The notes beneath the pieces were generated by a model, which had not been told where the DNA came from, did no database searches, and saw nothing but the letters and a program-made list of their open reading frames with translations. This document shows, piece after piece, positions 54,826 through 63,792 of a stretch of 64,000 nucleotides of DNA. The stretch lies in the NCBI GenBank assembly GCA_015056925.1, contig SVFJ01000002.1, forward strand, positions 43,484 through 107,483, written 5' to 3'. The position numbers were made by a program, and so were the translations under genes. Numbering within the stretch: position 1 is the stretch's first letter; each line of letters opens with the position of its first letter. The DNA is from Lachnospiraceae bacterium. GTDB taxonomy: Bacteria; Bacillota; Clostridia; Lachnospirales; Lachnospiraceae.

Positions 54826-54991
54826 GTTCTTCTCCCTTTACAAACTAAATAACTGTCATATGTTACTTTTTTAACTATAATCTTTGCTCCAATACCTATT
54901 TTATACTGCATCCTTACTTTTTTCTACAATTTCATGTATTAATTTGTCTGTATGTTTGCAATAAGTATAATAATAACAATAAAATAAGAAA

Positions 54992-55018
54992 AGACTACAG
55001 TTTTATTATTTGTAGTCT
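54992..55018 (-). terminator. Terminator of the small membrane protein gene
   Basis: Stem AGACTACA / TGTAGTCT, then TTTTCTTATTTTATTG on the minus strand. The rest of 54826-55106 is AT-rich with no gene seen. Confidence 0.75.
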
Positions 55019-55106
55019 CTTCTTCATCAATATTCTCTTTTCCTATGCAAATACTACAGACCTTTCATTCTATTAAGCAAATACTTCTTGCATAATCTTC
55101 AAATAA

Positions 55107-55487
55107 CTACTCTGTTTCAGGTGTACTGTTAGAGACTGTCTTTTTCCCTTTTATAATTGCTATAACAGCCAAAATAGCATTAATCAAGCACCAACCTGAC
55201 CAAATAGCAAGGTCCGAAAAACTACCATAATTTGAAAATCCAATTAACGTCGCAAGTCCAAAAAGTATAATTAAAGCAATATTACCCCCATTGCGCACTG
55301 AATTTCTTGTAGCAACTGATACAATACCTCCCGCCAACATAAACGAAGCAACAATAACACCCGCTGAACCAGACACCTCACCATTTGCTTCTATAGTATT
55401 TAATATACCCGCCGCACATGACTGAAATGTTACAATCACAAATAAAATAATTGACAAAATTCCTGAAACTAATTTCCATGTTTTCAT
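55107..55487 (-). CDS. Small four-TM membrane protein of unknown function
   Basis: A 126-aa protein. The start is moved to the ATG at 55487, with GAGGAGGAGAAGAGA directly upstream. It has four hydrophobic segments (KLVSGILSIILFVIVTF, AGVIVASFMLAGGIVSVA, IALIILFGLATLIGF, LINAILAVIAIIKG) and a short polar tail (TVSNSTPETE). No catalytic motif is seen. It lies in an accessory run next to two zinc-ribbon membrane proteins, which are commonly found beside such small membrane proteins. Confidence 0.8.
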   Translation of the reverse strand: MKTWKLVSGILSIILFVIVTFQSCAAGILNTIEANGEVSGSAGVIVASFMLAGGIVSVATRNSVRNGGNIALIILFGLATLIGFSNYGSFSDLAIWSGWCLINAILAVIAIIKGKKTVSNSTPETE

Positions 55488-55600
55488 TCTCTTCTCCTCC
55501 TCATACACAAACATAATCTACATTGTTTTCATATCCCCCAATTTTAACAATTGGATGTCATCTCTCGTATTTGCATATCTATCTTCCACTTAAGAATATT

Positions 55601-56260
55601 CTATCTTTTATTTCCACATCTAGGGCAGTATAGGCTACTTTCCCCCATCTCTGTTCCACACTGTGAACAAAAGTATTTTTCACGATTCCCAATTATATTA
55701 ATATTATTCGAGTCCAGCACTTCCTCTTCGTTGCTGATATATCCTTTCTCATTTGTTGCCTTTTGAACTGTGTATGCAATAATTCCCATATCCGCAGAAA
55801 CATTTCTGTATAGCCTGATATAATCTTCTAAGAGTAATGCTTTACCAATTGATTTTCTCCACCAAATTGTAAAGGTATTATCCTTATTGTAAAAAACATC
55901 ATAAATTGTGCCTAAATGTGTTATCATTGGGCCACCATCACTATTAAGCTCTACCCGCATATTCATCTGTGTCAATGTAGGTATAATTCTATTCATTAAT
56001 TCCTGATATTGTATCTTTTCATTACATTGAAATGTATAATTTCTCAAAAAAGGGCTTTGTAATTCTAAAATCTTATTTTTAATTAACCACCCGATTGCCA
56101 TTCCAAATAACGGTCCGCATACAATACCTAGAAAATTCGCATTAGCGCAAATCATAATAATAAAAAAAATAATTGCAAGAATAATGTATATTACATTGTA
56201 TTTTCTTCCGCCATCTGTTATTGGCTGCATTGAATTTAATACCACATTCTTTTTTTCCAT
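55601..56260 (-). CDS. Membrane protein with C-terminal zinc ribbon
   Basis: A 219-aa protein. The start is the ATG at 56260 (MEKKNVVLNSMQPI), behind GATGGGATAATT, because the track start overlaps the upstream gene. Two close TM helices (IYIILAIIFFIIMICA and LGIVCGPLFGMAIGWLI) are followed by a soluble domain of about 130 residues and a C-terminal ribbon CSQCGTEMGESSLYCPRCG. Family unknown. It lies 25 bases after its neighbour, which has the ribbon at the other end. Confidence 0.78.
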   Translation of the reverse strand: MEKKNVVLNSMQPITDGGRKYNVIYIILAIIFFIIMICANANFLGIVCGPLFGMAIGWLIKNKILELQSPFLRNYTFQCNEKIQYQELMNRIIPTLTQMNMRVELNSDGGPMITHLGTIYDVFYNKDNTFTIWWRKSIGKALLLEDYIRLYRNVSADMGIIAYTVQKATNEKGYISNEEEVLDSNNINIIGNREKYFCSQCGTEMGESSLYCPRCGNKR

Positions 56261-56285
56261 AATTATCCCATCATACCTTTCTAAA

Positions 56286-56801
56286 TTAATCTTCAAAAAT
56301 TGCATAAAACAGCGCCAAAATTATAAGCTCACTTTGCGACATATCATTTAACGATAAATATGTAACCTCAAATGTTTCCTCTTCCTCGTCTACTGTAAAT
56401 TGCACTAACGCCTCCACTTCTTCTCCGCCATATGTGCATTTACCAGTAAATTCAACAATATCTTCACCTTCACTAGATTCAAAGTAGCTCCATTCTCCAC
56501 CTGAGAAAAAATCACCAAATTCTTCCCCATATGTTTTAGCCGGATAAGCTTTCGGATAACCAGTCTTTACTAATTCAATATAATAATCATCATTAGCCAA
56601 ATCAGAAATAAACAAAATCAAAACCATAATAATAGCTATAATTATCCCATACTTTAAATATACTTTTTTCTTATCTTGCATATCTCTACGCTTGAATTCC
56701 TCGACTACTGTGTCTCCTGTTGTACCTACAATTTTCATACCACATTGCGTACAAAACACTGCATTATACTCTATTTTCTTCCCACAGTTTGTGCAAAACA
56801 T
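56286..56801 (-). CDS. Membrane protein with N-terminal zinc ribbon
   Basis: A 171-aa protein. It opens with the zinc ribbon MFCTNCGKKIEYNAVFCTQCG, has a basic linker, one TM helix (YGIIIAIIMVLILFISDLA) and an acidic extracytoplasmic domain (about 75-171; SGGEWSYFESSEGEDIVEF). The ribbon would be cytoplasmic. It likely forms a two-gene unit with the next zinc-ribbon gene. The function is unknown. Confidence 0.8.
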   Translation of the reverse strand: MFCTNCGKKIEYNAVFCTQCGMKIVGTTGDTVVEEFKRRDMQDKKKVYLKYGIIIAIIMVLILFISDLANDDYYIELVKTGYPKAYPAKTYGEEFGDFFSGGEWSYFESSEGEDIVEFTGKCTYGGEEVEALVQFTVDEEEETFEVTYLSLNDMSQSELIILALFYAIFED

Positions 56802-57011
56802 TTTTATTCCTCCTTTCCCACAATATTCGTTTCTCTACCTCTTCTTCCTATAAAACTCCTTACTCGCAATTATTAAATATCGCTAACAGAATAATTTCCA
56901 ACATTAGAAATCATACTATTAACAATCTTTTCCGGTAAAATCGCTTTATTAATTTCAGTCATTTCATAAATACTTTTTATATTATCTGCAAATATCTCAT
57001 GTGTACATTAT

Positions 57012-57046
57012 ATATCTTTTACATCAGTTATTCAAGTAAAAGATAT
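57012..57046. promoter_or_regulatory. Inverted repeat upstream of the XRE gene (candidate operator)
   Basis: Perfect arms ATATCTTTTAC / GTAAAAGATAT separated by 13 bases, 38 bases before the XRE start. Position and symmetry suit autoregulation by the XRE protein. The 282-base gap 56802-57083 holds nothing else that I can name. Confidence 0.55.
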
Positions 57047-57083
57047 TATATATAATTTAATAGAATTAATAGGAGTGAACAAC

Positions 57084-57299
57084 ATGTTACGATTACGTAT
57101 TTTAGAAATCCTTCAAGAACAAAAACATACAAAATATTGGTTATATAAACAAATGGATTTAAGTTATCAAAATTTCAATCGCATAGTAAATAATGAAACT
57201 AGTAGCATTAAATTTGAAAACCTTGAAATTCTTAGCAAATTACTCAACGTACCTGTTGGTGATTTATTTGAAATGATTGATGAAACTGACAAAAAATAA
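57084..57299 (+). CDS. XRE family (Cro/C1-type) transcriptional regulator
   Basis: A 71-aa single-domain DNA-binding protein. I start at the ATG at 57084, since AGGAG lies 8 bases upstream; the track uses a GTG that overlaps this ribosome-binding site. The HTH reads TKYWLYKQMDLSYQNFNRIVNN, and KFENLEILSKLLNVPVGDLFE is the classic second half of small XRE proteins. It points away from the zinc-ribbon genes and may control itself or them. Confidence 0.88.
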   Translation: MLRLRILEILQEQKHTKYWLYKQMDLSYQNFNRIVNNETSSIKFENLEILSKLLNVPVGDLFEMIDETDKK

Positions 57300-57335
57300 A
57301 AGGAGTACCGGGATATTCCCAATACTCCTTTTATT
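57295..57335. terminator. Bidirectional terminator between XRE and Rpn genes
   Basis: Stem AATAAAAGGAGTA / TACTCCTTTTATT with a 15-base loop between convergent stops. Confidence 0.85.
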
Positions 57336-57350
57336 TACTTTCTTCAGAAA

Positions 57351-58121
57351 TTAGCAAAGAACCGAATTCTTTCTCTTAAAATCCCTATACTCTTCCACAG
57401 TAATATTCTGAACCTTACAGGCTTCCTCTTCTGTAAAGTTATAGTTTTCTATCAAATTATCTGCTGCATCTACTAATTTCTTTAATGCATAATTTTCAAT
57501 AGCTTCACACATAATTTTTACACCTTCCTTATTCTCTTTCAAATAGTTTACTCGTTTCTGAAATCTGCTAAACCTTGTAGAATCTATCTTCGTCTGCAAA
57601 AAACATTTCATCAATTCAGCAATCTCCGTTTTATCATCAACTGCTGTATTCACATATATCTCATGCAAACCATTATCTATCTTTACCCCTGTTTCCTGAA
57701 TCACAGGTTCCACATGATAAATAGTTCTTCCAGCTTGAAATAAGTCAAACTTAGATATATAAATCACATATATATCTGGTACATCCTCAAAGTGTGCACC
57801 TGTACTCGTAATGTTTGCCGTTATACACGATGCATTATACCTAACACGTTTTACATGATTATCATTATCAGCAATCTGTATTTCTACATTGTAATATTTG
57901 TTTTCATTATTTTTGCACAGAACATCCAGTCTTACTGATCTTCCTTGCAAATTTTTAATATCCTTCTGAGGAATAGTCTCTACTATTTTAAGTGTATCAT
58001 CCTCCATAATAGTCTGTATGATTTCCTCCATAGCCTCTATGTCTTCTGCTATCTTTTCAAAGAAACTATCATCTAAAGGAACTAAATCATCTAATATTTC
58101 TTTTGCTTCTCTATAATTCAT
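57351..58121 (-). CDS. Rpn family PD-(D/E)XK nuclease
   Basis: A 256-aa protein of the Rpn/PDDEXK_2 group, annotated in many genomes as recombination-promoting nuclease or putative transposase. The active site fits RLDVLCKNNENKYYNVEIQIAD (D...ExQ), around residues 70-90. The C-terminal helical part ends with TEEEACKVQNITVEEY. These proteins are often multi-copy and scattered in gut Firmicutes; they are not true transposases, and I see no flanking inverted repeats. GAGGACAAA precedes the ATG. Confidence 0.85.
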   Translation of the reverse strand: MNYREAKEILDDLVPLDDSFFEKIAEDIEAMEEIIQTIMEDDTLKIVETIPQKDIKNLQGRSVRLDVLCKNNENKYYNVEIQIADNDNHVKRVRYNASCITANITSTGAHFEDVPDIYVIYISKFDLFQAGRTIYHVEPVIQETGVKIDNGLHEIYVNTAVDDKTEIAELMKCFLQTKIDSTRFSRFQKRVNYLKENKEGVKIMCEAIENYALKKLVDAADNLIENYNFTEEEACKVQNITVEEYRDFKRKNSVLC

Positions 58122-58331
58122 TTTGTCCTCTTATTATACTATATTTTCTGTTTCTATGCTACTTTCATTTCATAGCAAACACTCATAGGCATCCCTCCTC
58201 TCTCTATGATGCACATACGAATTCCGTACTCAAAATACGTTAAGTTTCTGTACTCAAAAAATACTCAAAATCGGGATTAAGTTACGTGGAAATACGTTAA
58301 AATATGTAAGATTTGATTTTAGAAGTTATTT

Positions 58332-58359
58332 ATTGATGTAGGATTAACCCTACATCAAT
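58332..58359. repeat. 11-bp hairpin before copy B of the structured element
   Basis: ATTGATGTAGG / CCTACATCAAT with a six-base loop. It overlaps the first two bases of copy B. The 363-base gap 58122-58484 also has short repeats (TACTCAAAAT three times near 58220-58270) and no gene. Confidence 0.6.
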
Positions 58360-58410
58360 GTGCCAAGCGCAAGTAGCGAAGCTACAATTACCATATGCGC
58401 TTGTGTACAT
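58358..58410. repeat. Structured intergenic element, copy B
   Basis: ATGTGCCAAGCGCA, inner hairpin GTAGC-GAA-GCTAC, ten-base spacer AATTACCATA, then TGCGCTTGTGTACAT. The same architecture as copy A at 42517-42565, with covarying inner stem and an A-A / T-T extension of the outer stem. Confidence 0.6.
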
Positions 58411-58417
58411 AAAAAAA

Positions 58418-58454
58418 ACCGCTAAAAACCAGTATTTTCTTGATTTTTAGCGGT
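58418..58454 (-). terminator. rny terminator
   Basis: Stem ACCGCTAAAAA / TTTTTAGCGGT, then eight T on the minus strand, 31 bases after the rny stop. Confidence 0.9.
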
Positions 58455-58484
58455 CTGCTTATTCAGTTGATTTGTTTCATCGAA

Positions 58485-60029
58485 TTATTTTGCGTAATCA
58501 ACGACGCGAGATTCTCTGATAACATTAACCTTAATCTGTCCCGGATACTCCAGCTCATCCTCGATTTGCTTTGAAATATCGCGAGCAAGTAAAATCATAT
58601 CAGAATCATTAATCTGCTCAGGAACTACCATTACTCGAACTTCTCTACCTGCCTGAATAGCAAAAGACTTGTCTACGCCCTTAAAATTGTTGGTTATTTC
58701 TTCTAACTGCTTTAATCTGGTTGTATATGTTTCTAATGTCTCACGTCTTGCACCCGGTCTTGCTGCAGAGATTGTATCTGCTGCCTGTACCAAACATGCA
58801 ATCAGTGACTGCGCTTCTACATCGCCATGATGTGACTCTACTGCATTAATTACAATAGCAGACTCCTTATACTTCCTACACAACTCAGCACCTAACTGAA
58901 TGTGAGAACCTTCCATCTCATGGTCAACTGCCTTACCGATATCATGAAGTAATCCGGCTCTCTTAGCCATTCTTACATCAAGTCCCATCTCAGCAGCCAA
59001 TAAACCTGTAAGATGTGCTACCTCGATAGAATGCTTCAAAGCATTCTGACCATAGCTTGTACGGAACTTCATCTTACCAAGGAGCTTCACTAATTCAGGA
59101 TGGATACCGTGAACGCCAACATCAAGTGTTGCTGCTTCACCTTCCTCCTTAATCATGACTTCGACTTCCTTCTGCGCCTTCTCAACCATTTCTTCAATTC
59201 TTGCCGGATGAATACGTCCATCCACAATCAGCTTCTCTAATGCGATTCTTGCTACTTCTCTTCTAATCGGGTCGAAGCCTGAAAGAATTACTGCTTCAGG
59301 TGTATCGTCAATAATCAACTCAACACCTGTCAAAGTCTCAAGAGTTCTAATATTTCTACCCTCACGACCGATAATTCTTCCCTTCATCTCATCATTTGGA
59401 AGCTGTACTACCGAAATCGTAGTCTCAGACACATGGTCAGCAGCACACTTCTGAATAGCTGTTACGACATATTCCTTCGCCTTCTTATCAGCCTCTTCCT
59501 TAGCTCTGCTTTCCAATTCCTTAATCATTACCGCAGTTTCATGTTTTACTTCATCTTCAACAATTTTTAACAAATACTCTTTTGCTTGTTCAGAGGTTAA
59601 TCCGGAAATTCTTTCCAGTTCCTGCACTCGCTCTTCGTTCAATCTTGCAATTGCTTCTTTCTGCTTTGCAAGCTCTTCTTCGCGTTTAACCAAGCTAGCT
59701 TCCTTCTTCTCAATAGCGTCAGCCTTCTTATCAATGCTTTCTTCCTTCTGCTGAACTCTACGCTCATAACGCTGAGCTTCTGCTCTACGCTCTTTGATTT
59801 CCTTGTCAAGCTCATTCTTAGCCTTAATAGACTCTTCCTTTACTTCAAGTAAACTCTCGCGCTTCTTAGTCTCCGCAGTCTTAAGTGCTTCATCGATAAT
59901 CTCTCTGGCTTTATCCTGAGCATTTCCAATTGTAGACTCAACGTTCTTCTTATAATTGGAAAAAAGAACAATGCCGATTAACGCACATACTACAACAATA
60001 ATAATACCTTCTATTACGTATGGCAGCAT
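58485..60029 (-). CDS. rny: Ribonuclease Y
   Basis: Membrane-anchored endoribonuclease that starts mRNA decay. I use the ATG at 60029 behind GGAGGTG; the track uses a GTG inside that site. The 514-aa product has an N-terminal TM helix ([15 protein letters not shown]), a long coiled coil (about 25-200), a KH domain ([26 protein letters not shown]) and the HD domain with [18 protein letters not shown]. The neighbours recX-recA are normal for Firmicutes. Confidence 0.98.
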   Translation of the reverse strand: MLPYVIEGIIIVVVCALIGIVLFSNYKKNVESTIGNAQDKAREIIDEALKTAETKKRESLLEVKEESIKAKNELDKEIKERRAEAQRYERRVQQKEESIDKKADAIEKKEASLVKREEELAKQKEAIARLNEERVQELERISGLTSEQAKEYLLKIVEDEVKHETAVMIKELESRAKEEADKKAKEYVVTAIQKCAADHVSETTISVVQLPNDEMKGRIIGREGRNIRTLETLTGVELIIDDTPEAVILSGFDPIRREVARIALEKLIVDGRIHPARIEEMVEKAQKEVEVMIKEEGEAATLDVGVHGIHPELVKLLGKMKFRTSYGQNALKHSIEVAHLTGLLAAEMGLDVRMAKRAGLLHDIGKAVDHEMEGSHIQLGAELCRKYKESAIVINAVESHHGDVEAQSLIACLVQAADTISAARPGARRETLETYTTRLKQLEEITNNFKGVDKSFAIQAGREVRVMVVPEQINDSDMILLARDISKQIEDELEYPGQIKVNVIRESRVVDYAK

Positions 60030-60187
60030 GTACAGGAGCACCTCCTTATTAAATTTTCATTGTACACTATCTAAACATATCAAAAAAATATATGAATATA
60101 TATGATATTACAACACTACAATTTTAACCTTTATAAACTGTTATGTCAAGTATTCAGGCAGAATCTGTATATAAACCTTTCAAAAAT

Positions 60188-60802
60188 TCAGTCCATTCTG
60201 CCTACAGCTTTATAAATTTTGTCCAAAGAAAACCCTTTCCTGTATAAAAATGACACCATCTTCTGCTTTTCTTCAAGAGTCGCACTCTGACTGTCATAAC
60301 GTCTCTTCTCAATCAGCCTCTCAATAAGTTCTGTCTCATGGTCAGTATCTTCGTCCTCATACACCTGCGTAAACACATCGGAAATATCACATTTACTGAC
60401 ACCCTTACGCAACAAATCCTGCTCCATCTGCTTCCTGCTCTTCGTCTGACTGGCATAGCGGATATACTGCTCCACATACCTTCTGTCATCTATATACCCA
60501 AAAGACATAACATACGCTATCGCTTCATCTATGACCGCCTCAGGATAAAATCCTTGACGAAGCTTTGTACGCATCTGTTCTTTCGTATACTCCCTGCTTT
60601 TAAGAAGATTCATACATCTGAGCTTAGCCCGCTTAGGTAAAAGCTCCTGCACAATCACAGTATATGCCTGCTCCGAAATCACTTCTCCCTGTCTGATTCC
60701 GTATGTACGCAATTCGCCTTTGTATAATACAAAGGCGAACTCGCTATCTATAAATACTTTATACTTTGCTTTGGTTGCTTCCGAAATCTCCGTAACAATC
60801 AT
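60188..60802 (-). CDS. recX: RecA regulator RecX
   Basis: RecX caps RecA filaments. The 204-aa helical-repeat protein shows LLKSREYTKEQMRTKLRQGFY and FGYIDDRRYVEQYIRYASQTKSRKQMEQDL, typical RecX repeats. Its ATG overlaps the recA stop by one base (TAATG), so it is translated from the same mRNA and shares SOS control. Confidence 0.95.
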   Translation of the reverse strand: MIVTEISEATKAKYKVFIDSEFAFVLYKGELRTYGIRQGEVISEQAYTVIVQELLPKRAKLRCMNLLKSREYTKEQMRTKLRQGFYPEAVIDEAIAYVMSFGYIDDRRYVEQYIRYASQTKSRKQMEQDLLRKGVSKCDISDVFTQVYEDEDTDHETELIERLIEKRRYDSQSATLEEKQKMVSFLYRKGFSLDKIYKAVGRMD

Positions 60803-61851
60803 TATGCATCTGCCTCAGCAGCCTTCTTTGCAGGCTTAGCTGTCTCTTCTACTGCCCCCTGCAATCCATAATGCAGACGAACCTTATTCTCTACCTCTGC
60901 ACAAATCTCAGGATTATCCTTCAAATACTGCTTTGCATTCTCTCTACCCTGACCAATCTTATTCCCTTCATAGGCATACCAGGCACCACTCTTATTAATA
61001 ATATTCACATTTGCCGCCAAGTCAAGAATATCACCTACAGTAGAAATACCCTCACCAAACATAATATCAAACTCAGCCTCTTTGAATGGTGGCGCAATCT
61101 TATTCTTAACAACCTTAACTCTTGTTCTGTTACCTGTTACCTCGCCGCTCTGCTTCAAAGACTCAATACGTCTGACATCAAGTCTTACAGACGAATAGAA
61201 CTTCAACGCGCGACCACCTGTCGTAGTCTCAGGGTTACCGAACATAATACCAACCTTCTCACGAAGCTGATTAATAAAGATAACTGTACAATTAGACTTA
61301 CTAATAACTGCTGTCAGCTTACGCAAAGCCTGCGACATCAATCTCGCCTGTAAACCAACATGTGAATCACCCATATCACCATCAATCTCTGCCTTAGGAA
61401 CAAGCGCCGCAACAGAGTCCACTACTACGATGTCAATAGCACCTGAACGTACCATAGTCTCTGTAATCTCTAATGCCTGCTCTCCGTTATCAGGCTGTGA
61501 AATATACAGATTATCCACATCAACACCGATATTCTTCGCATATACAGGGTCAAGCGCATGCTCCGCATCAATAAAGCCGGCAATACCGCCTCTCTTCTGT
61601 ACCTCTGCAATCATATGTAATGTAACGGTAGTCTTACCTGAAGACTCCGGTCCATATATCTCAACAATACGTCCCTTAGGAATACCACCTAAACCTAATG
61701 CAATATCTAAGCTTAATGAGCCTGTTGGGAATGTCTCCACATTCATCTGTGCGGAAGGGTCGCCTAACTTCATAACTGCTCCCTTACCGTACTGTCTCTC
61801 AATCTGTCCTAACGCCGCATCAAGGGCTTTTAACTTCTCTTCTCTTTCCAT
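60802..61851 (-). CDS. recA: Recombinase RecA
   Basis: Central homologous recombination and SOS co-protease. The start is the ATG at 61851 ([18 protein letters not shown]) after GGAGAACGGGAC, giving 349 aa. Walker A is GPESSGKTT, followed by the RecA signatures [24 protein letters not shown] and INQLREKVG. The C-terminal tail is acidic and alanine/lysine rich. Upstream lie two SOS boxes and a promoter. Confidence 0.99.
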   Translation of the reverse strand: MEREEKLKALDAALGQIERQYGKGAVMKLGDPSAQMNVETFPTGSLSLDIALGLGGIPKGRIVEIYGPESSGKTTVTLHMIAEVQKRGGIAGFIDAEHALDPVYAKNIGVDVDNLYISQPDNGEQALEITETMVRSGAIDIVVVDSVAALVPKAEIDGDMGDSHVGLQARLMSQALRKLTAVISKSNCTVIFINQLREKVGIMFGNPETTTGGRALKFYSSVRLDVRRIESLKQSGEVTGNRTRVKVVKNKIAPPFKEAEFDIMFGEGISTVGDILDLAANVNIINKSGAWYAYEGNKIGQGRENAKQYLKDNPEICAEVENKVRLHYGLQGAVEETAKPAKKAAEADA

Positions 61852-61883
61852 GTCCCGTTCTCCTTCTCCATACAAACTCTTCC

Positions 61884-61923
61884 AAACAAATGTTCATCTT
61901 CTATTATATTAAAACATCTGTTC
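61884..61923 (-). promoter_or_regulatory. Two LexA (SOS) boxes before recA
   Basis: Minus strand CGAACAGATGTTTT (61910-61923) lies in the promoter spacer. TGAACATTTGTTTG (61883-61896) follows downstream. Each matches the Gram-positive SOS consensus CGAACRNRYGTTYG at the core with one or two changes, and both would block transcription when bound. Confidence 0.7.
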
Positions 61924-61934
61924 GGGTTTGTCAA
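61906..61934 (-). promoter_or_regulatory. recA promoter
   Basis: Minus strand TTGACA (61929-61934), 17-base spacer containing the first LexA box, TAATAT (61906-61911). Confidence 0.65.
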
Positions 61935-62050
61935 CATATATTTCGTATATTTGTTCTGTTTTTTGATAAAGCTTTATGCTCCCCTTTCATCACTTCCACC
62001 TTACCATATGAATTTTAGAGATACAAGACTTAGTTTTTACATTTCATTAT

Positions 62051-62118
62051 GTAAACCACTCCAAGAAAAAAAGCAAGCACACGCAAAGCGTGTATTTGCT
62101 TTTTTTGGAGTGGTTTAC
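62051..62118. repeat. 68-base nested palindrome between recA and chemoreceptor
   Basis: Outer arms GTAAACCACTCC / GGAGTGGTTTAC continue through A-rich / T-rich stems to AGCAA / TTGCT, with an inner ACACGC-AAA-GCGTGT hairpin. One two-base bulge is seen. It could end recA-side transcription, but is far larger than needed. Confidence 0.8.
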
Positions 62119-62131
62119 CGACAAAATCTTT

Positions 62132-62184
62132 TAGTAACACGCAGTGTTACGGCAAACGCGCAGCGTTTGGATTTTGGAGGTTAC
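62132..62184. repeat. 53-bp exact repeat, copy 1, built from GCA-loop hairpins
   Basis: Contains GTAACAC-GCA-GTGTTAC and CAAACGC-GCA-GCGTTTG, then TTTTGGAGGTTAC. Identical to 62201-62253. Between the copies, TTTGGAGGT / ACCTCCAAA forms a third hairpin. Confidence 0.9.
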
Positions 62185-62200
62185 ACTACCTCCAAATCTC

Positions 62201-62253
62201 TAGTAACACGCAGTGTTACGGCAAACGCGCAGCGTTTGGATTTTGGAGGTTAC
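62201..62253. repeat. 53-bp exact repeat, copy 2, reaching into the chemoreceptor stop
   Basis: Identical to 62132-62184. Its last four bases overlap the stop codon of the chemoreceptor at 62250-62252, so the message would fold directly after translation ends. Confidence 0.9.
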
Positions 62254-63764
62254 CCCTGTACCACCTTATTTAACTGCTCAGAAAGCTCCTTTACCTGTTC
62301 TACAATCTCCGCTAAACTCTCTGTTCCTGCGCTGTTTTCCTGCGTTGATGCAGACACCTGCTCTACCGCACTGCAATTTTCCTCTGTATTATTGCGAATC
62401 TGCCTCATATTTTCTGCTACCTCATCACTCTTTACACGAATAAGCTCAGCTACCTTATCAATCTCATGAATCTGTCCGGCCAATGCCTCATTCGACGTTG
62501 TAATAATTGCCGCCGATTCATTTGCCTTTTGAATACTATCCATTCCATTTTGTGTATTCATGGCATTATACTCCATAGCCTTAACAGCATCCTCCGTATT
62601 TTTCACAACCTCATGAACAATCCTTCCAATGCTTTCCACTGCTGTTTTCGTCTGCTCAGCCAGCTTTTGAATCTCCTGTGCCACTACCGCAAAGCCCTTT
62701 CCATGTTCTCCTGCTCTGGCCGCCTCAATCGAGGCATTCAAAGCCAAAATATTCGTCTGACTGGAGATATGGGTAATCGTTTCTACTATTCCGATAATCT
62801 CCTTAGATTCCTCACCTAACGCCGTTATTATTTTCTTACATTCTCTTGTACTGTTATTAATCTGCTCCATACTTGCTGTCGCTTCATTCATTCTTCTTTG
62901 ATTTTCTCTCGTATTGTCCTCAATCTGGTCAGTCAACTCGGCAGTCTTATGATTCATACTGCTAAGTCCCAAAAGCTGTTCACTGATATCCTGAATTTTG
63001 CTGTCCGCATTCTCCACCGCCGCCGTATTTTCCACCGACCCGGTCAGCAGTCTTTCAGTTTCCTTAACAATACTCTGATTTGCCTGTAAAGATACCTCTG
63101 TAATGCCGGAAAGCTCTGATACCATGCCAAACATTATCTCAGAAGTCTTAGCCGCACTATCTTTCATTTCCTTCATGCGTTTAAACATTTCCTCCTGCTC
63201 CTTGGCACCTAATAAATTAGAAAGCATGGAAGCTGTTCTGCTGCAAAGCATGGTAAAAATCGCCGCTACCGCAATCAAGACCAGTGCTCTTGGAATCACG
63301 CCAAATATAATCACATCATCAAATTCCGTGAAATTATCATCCTGTAATGTATCCATATAAAAAGCAAGTACTTGTCCCACCGAAACTCCAAATACCGTAA
63401 GCCCGGTTGCCGCCATGTTTAATCTCTTTGAAAAATAAAGACTTGCAATGGCTATGGGATACACATAAATCGCTACTACATGATAAGTAAGCGTAATACT
63501 AAGCAATGTTACATATATCGAAGCGCACACTACATTAACATATTTAATATAAGCCCCTTCCCGCTTACTTACATTAATCAAAAATGTCGGCACCAGCAAC
63601 AAAGCACTGCCACCAATATATGCAATGGTCATAATCGTCTGGTCCACCACAAAAATCCCAATCACATTCAGCAAATAAATCACTGAAAAAATGAGAAATG
63701 TAACTCTCATTACCTTTGCCACCAAAAAATTAGCTTCCTTTTCATTCTGCATTAGCAAACTCAT
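62250..63764 (-). CDS. Methyl-accepting chemotaxis protein with six-TM N-terminus
   Basis: A 504-aa chemoreceptor with an unusual sensor: six hydrophobic segments in the first 180 residues (for example [49 protein letters not shown]), no large extracellular loop and no evident HAMP domain. The signalling half has the conserved tip [43 protein letters not shown] precedes the ATG. It is 28 bases downstream of the HD-GYP gene on the same strand, probably one unit. Confidence 0.94.
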   Translation of the reverse strand: MSLLMQNEKEANFLVAKVMRVTFLIFSVIYLLNVIGIFVVDQTIMTIAYIGGSALLLVPTFLINVSKREGAYIKYVNVVCASIYVTLLSITLTYHVVAIYVYPIAIASLYFSKRLNMAATGLTVFGVSVGQVLAFYMDTLQDDNFTEFDDVIIFGVIPRALVLIAVAAIFTMLCSRTASMLSNLLGAKEQEEMFKRMKEMKDSAAKTSEIMFGMVSELSGITEVSLQANQSIVKETERLLTGSVENTAAVENADSKIQDISEQLLGLSSMNHKTAELTDQIEDNTRENQRRMNEATASMEQINNSTRECKKIITALGEESKEIIGIVETITHISSQTNILALNASIEAARAGEHGKGFAVVAQEIQKLAEQTKTAVESIGRIVHEVVKNTEDAVKAMEYNAMNTQNGMDSIQKANESAAIITTSNEALAGQIHEIDKVAELIRVKSDEVAENMRQIRNNTEENCSAVEQVSASTQENSAGTESLAEIVEQVKELSEQLNKVVQG

Positions 63765-63792
63765 ATTTCCAACTCCTTTCTACCGTTTCAGA

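Noticed and set aside
57351-58121. Insertion sequence carrying a transposase
   Set aside because: The Rpn/PDDEXK_2 family is often labelled transposase, but there are no terminal inverted repeats or target duplications visible around it and its fold is nuclease-like.
61430-61912. 160-aa plus-strand ORF opposite recA
   Set aside because: It is an antisense shadow of the strongly conserved recA gene and runs over the recA promoter. The same holds for the ORFs opposite pgk, the hybrid kinase, fliG and fliF.
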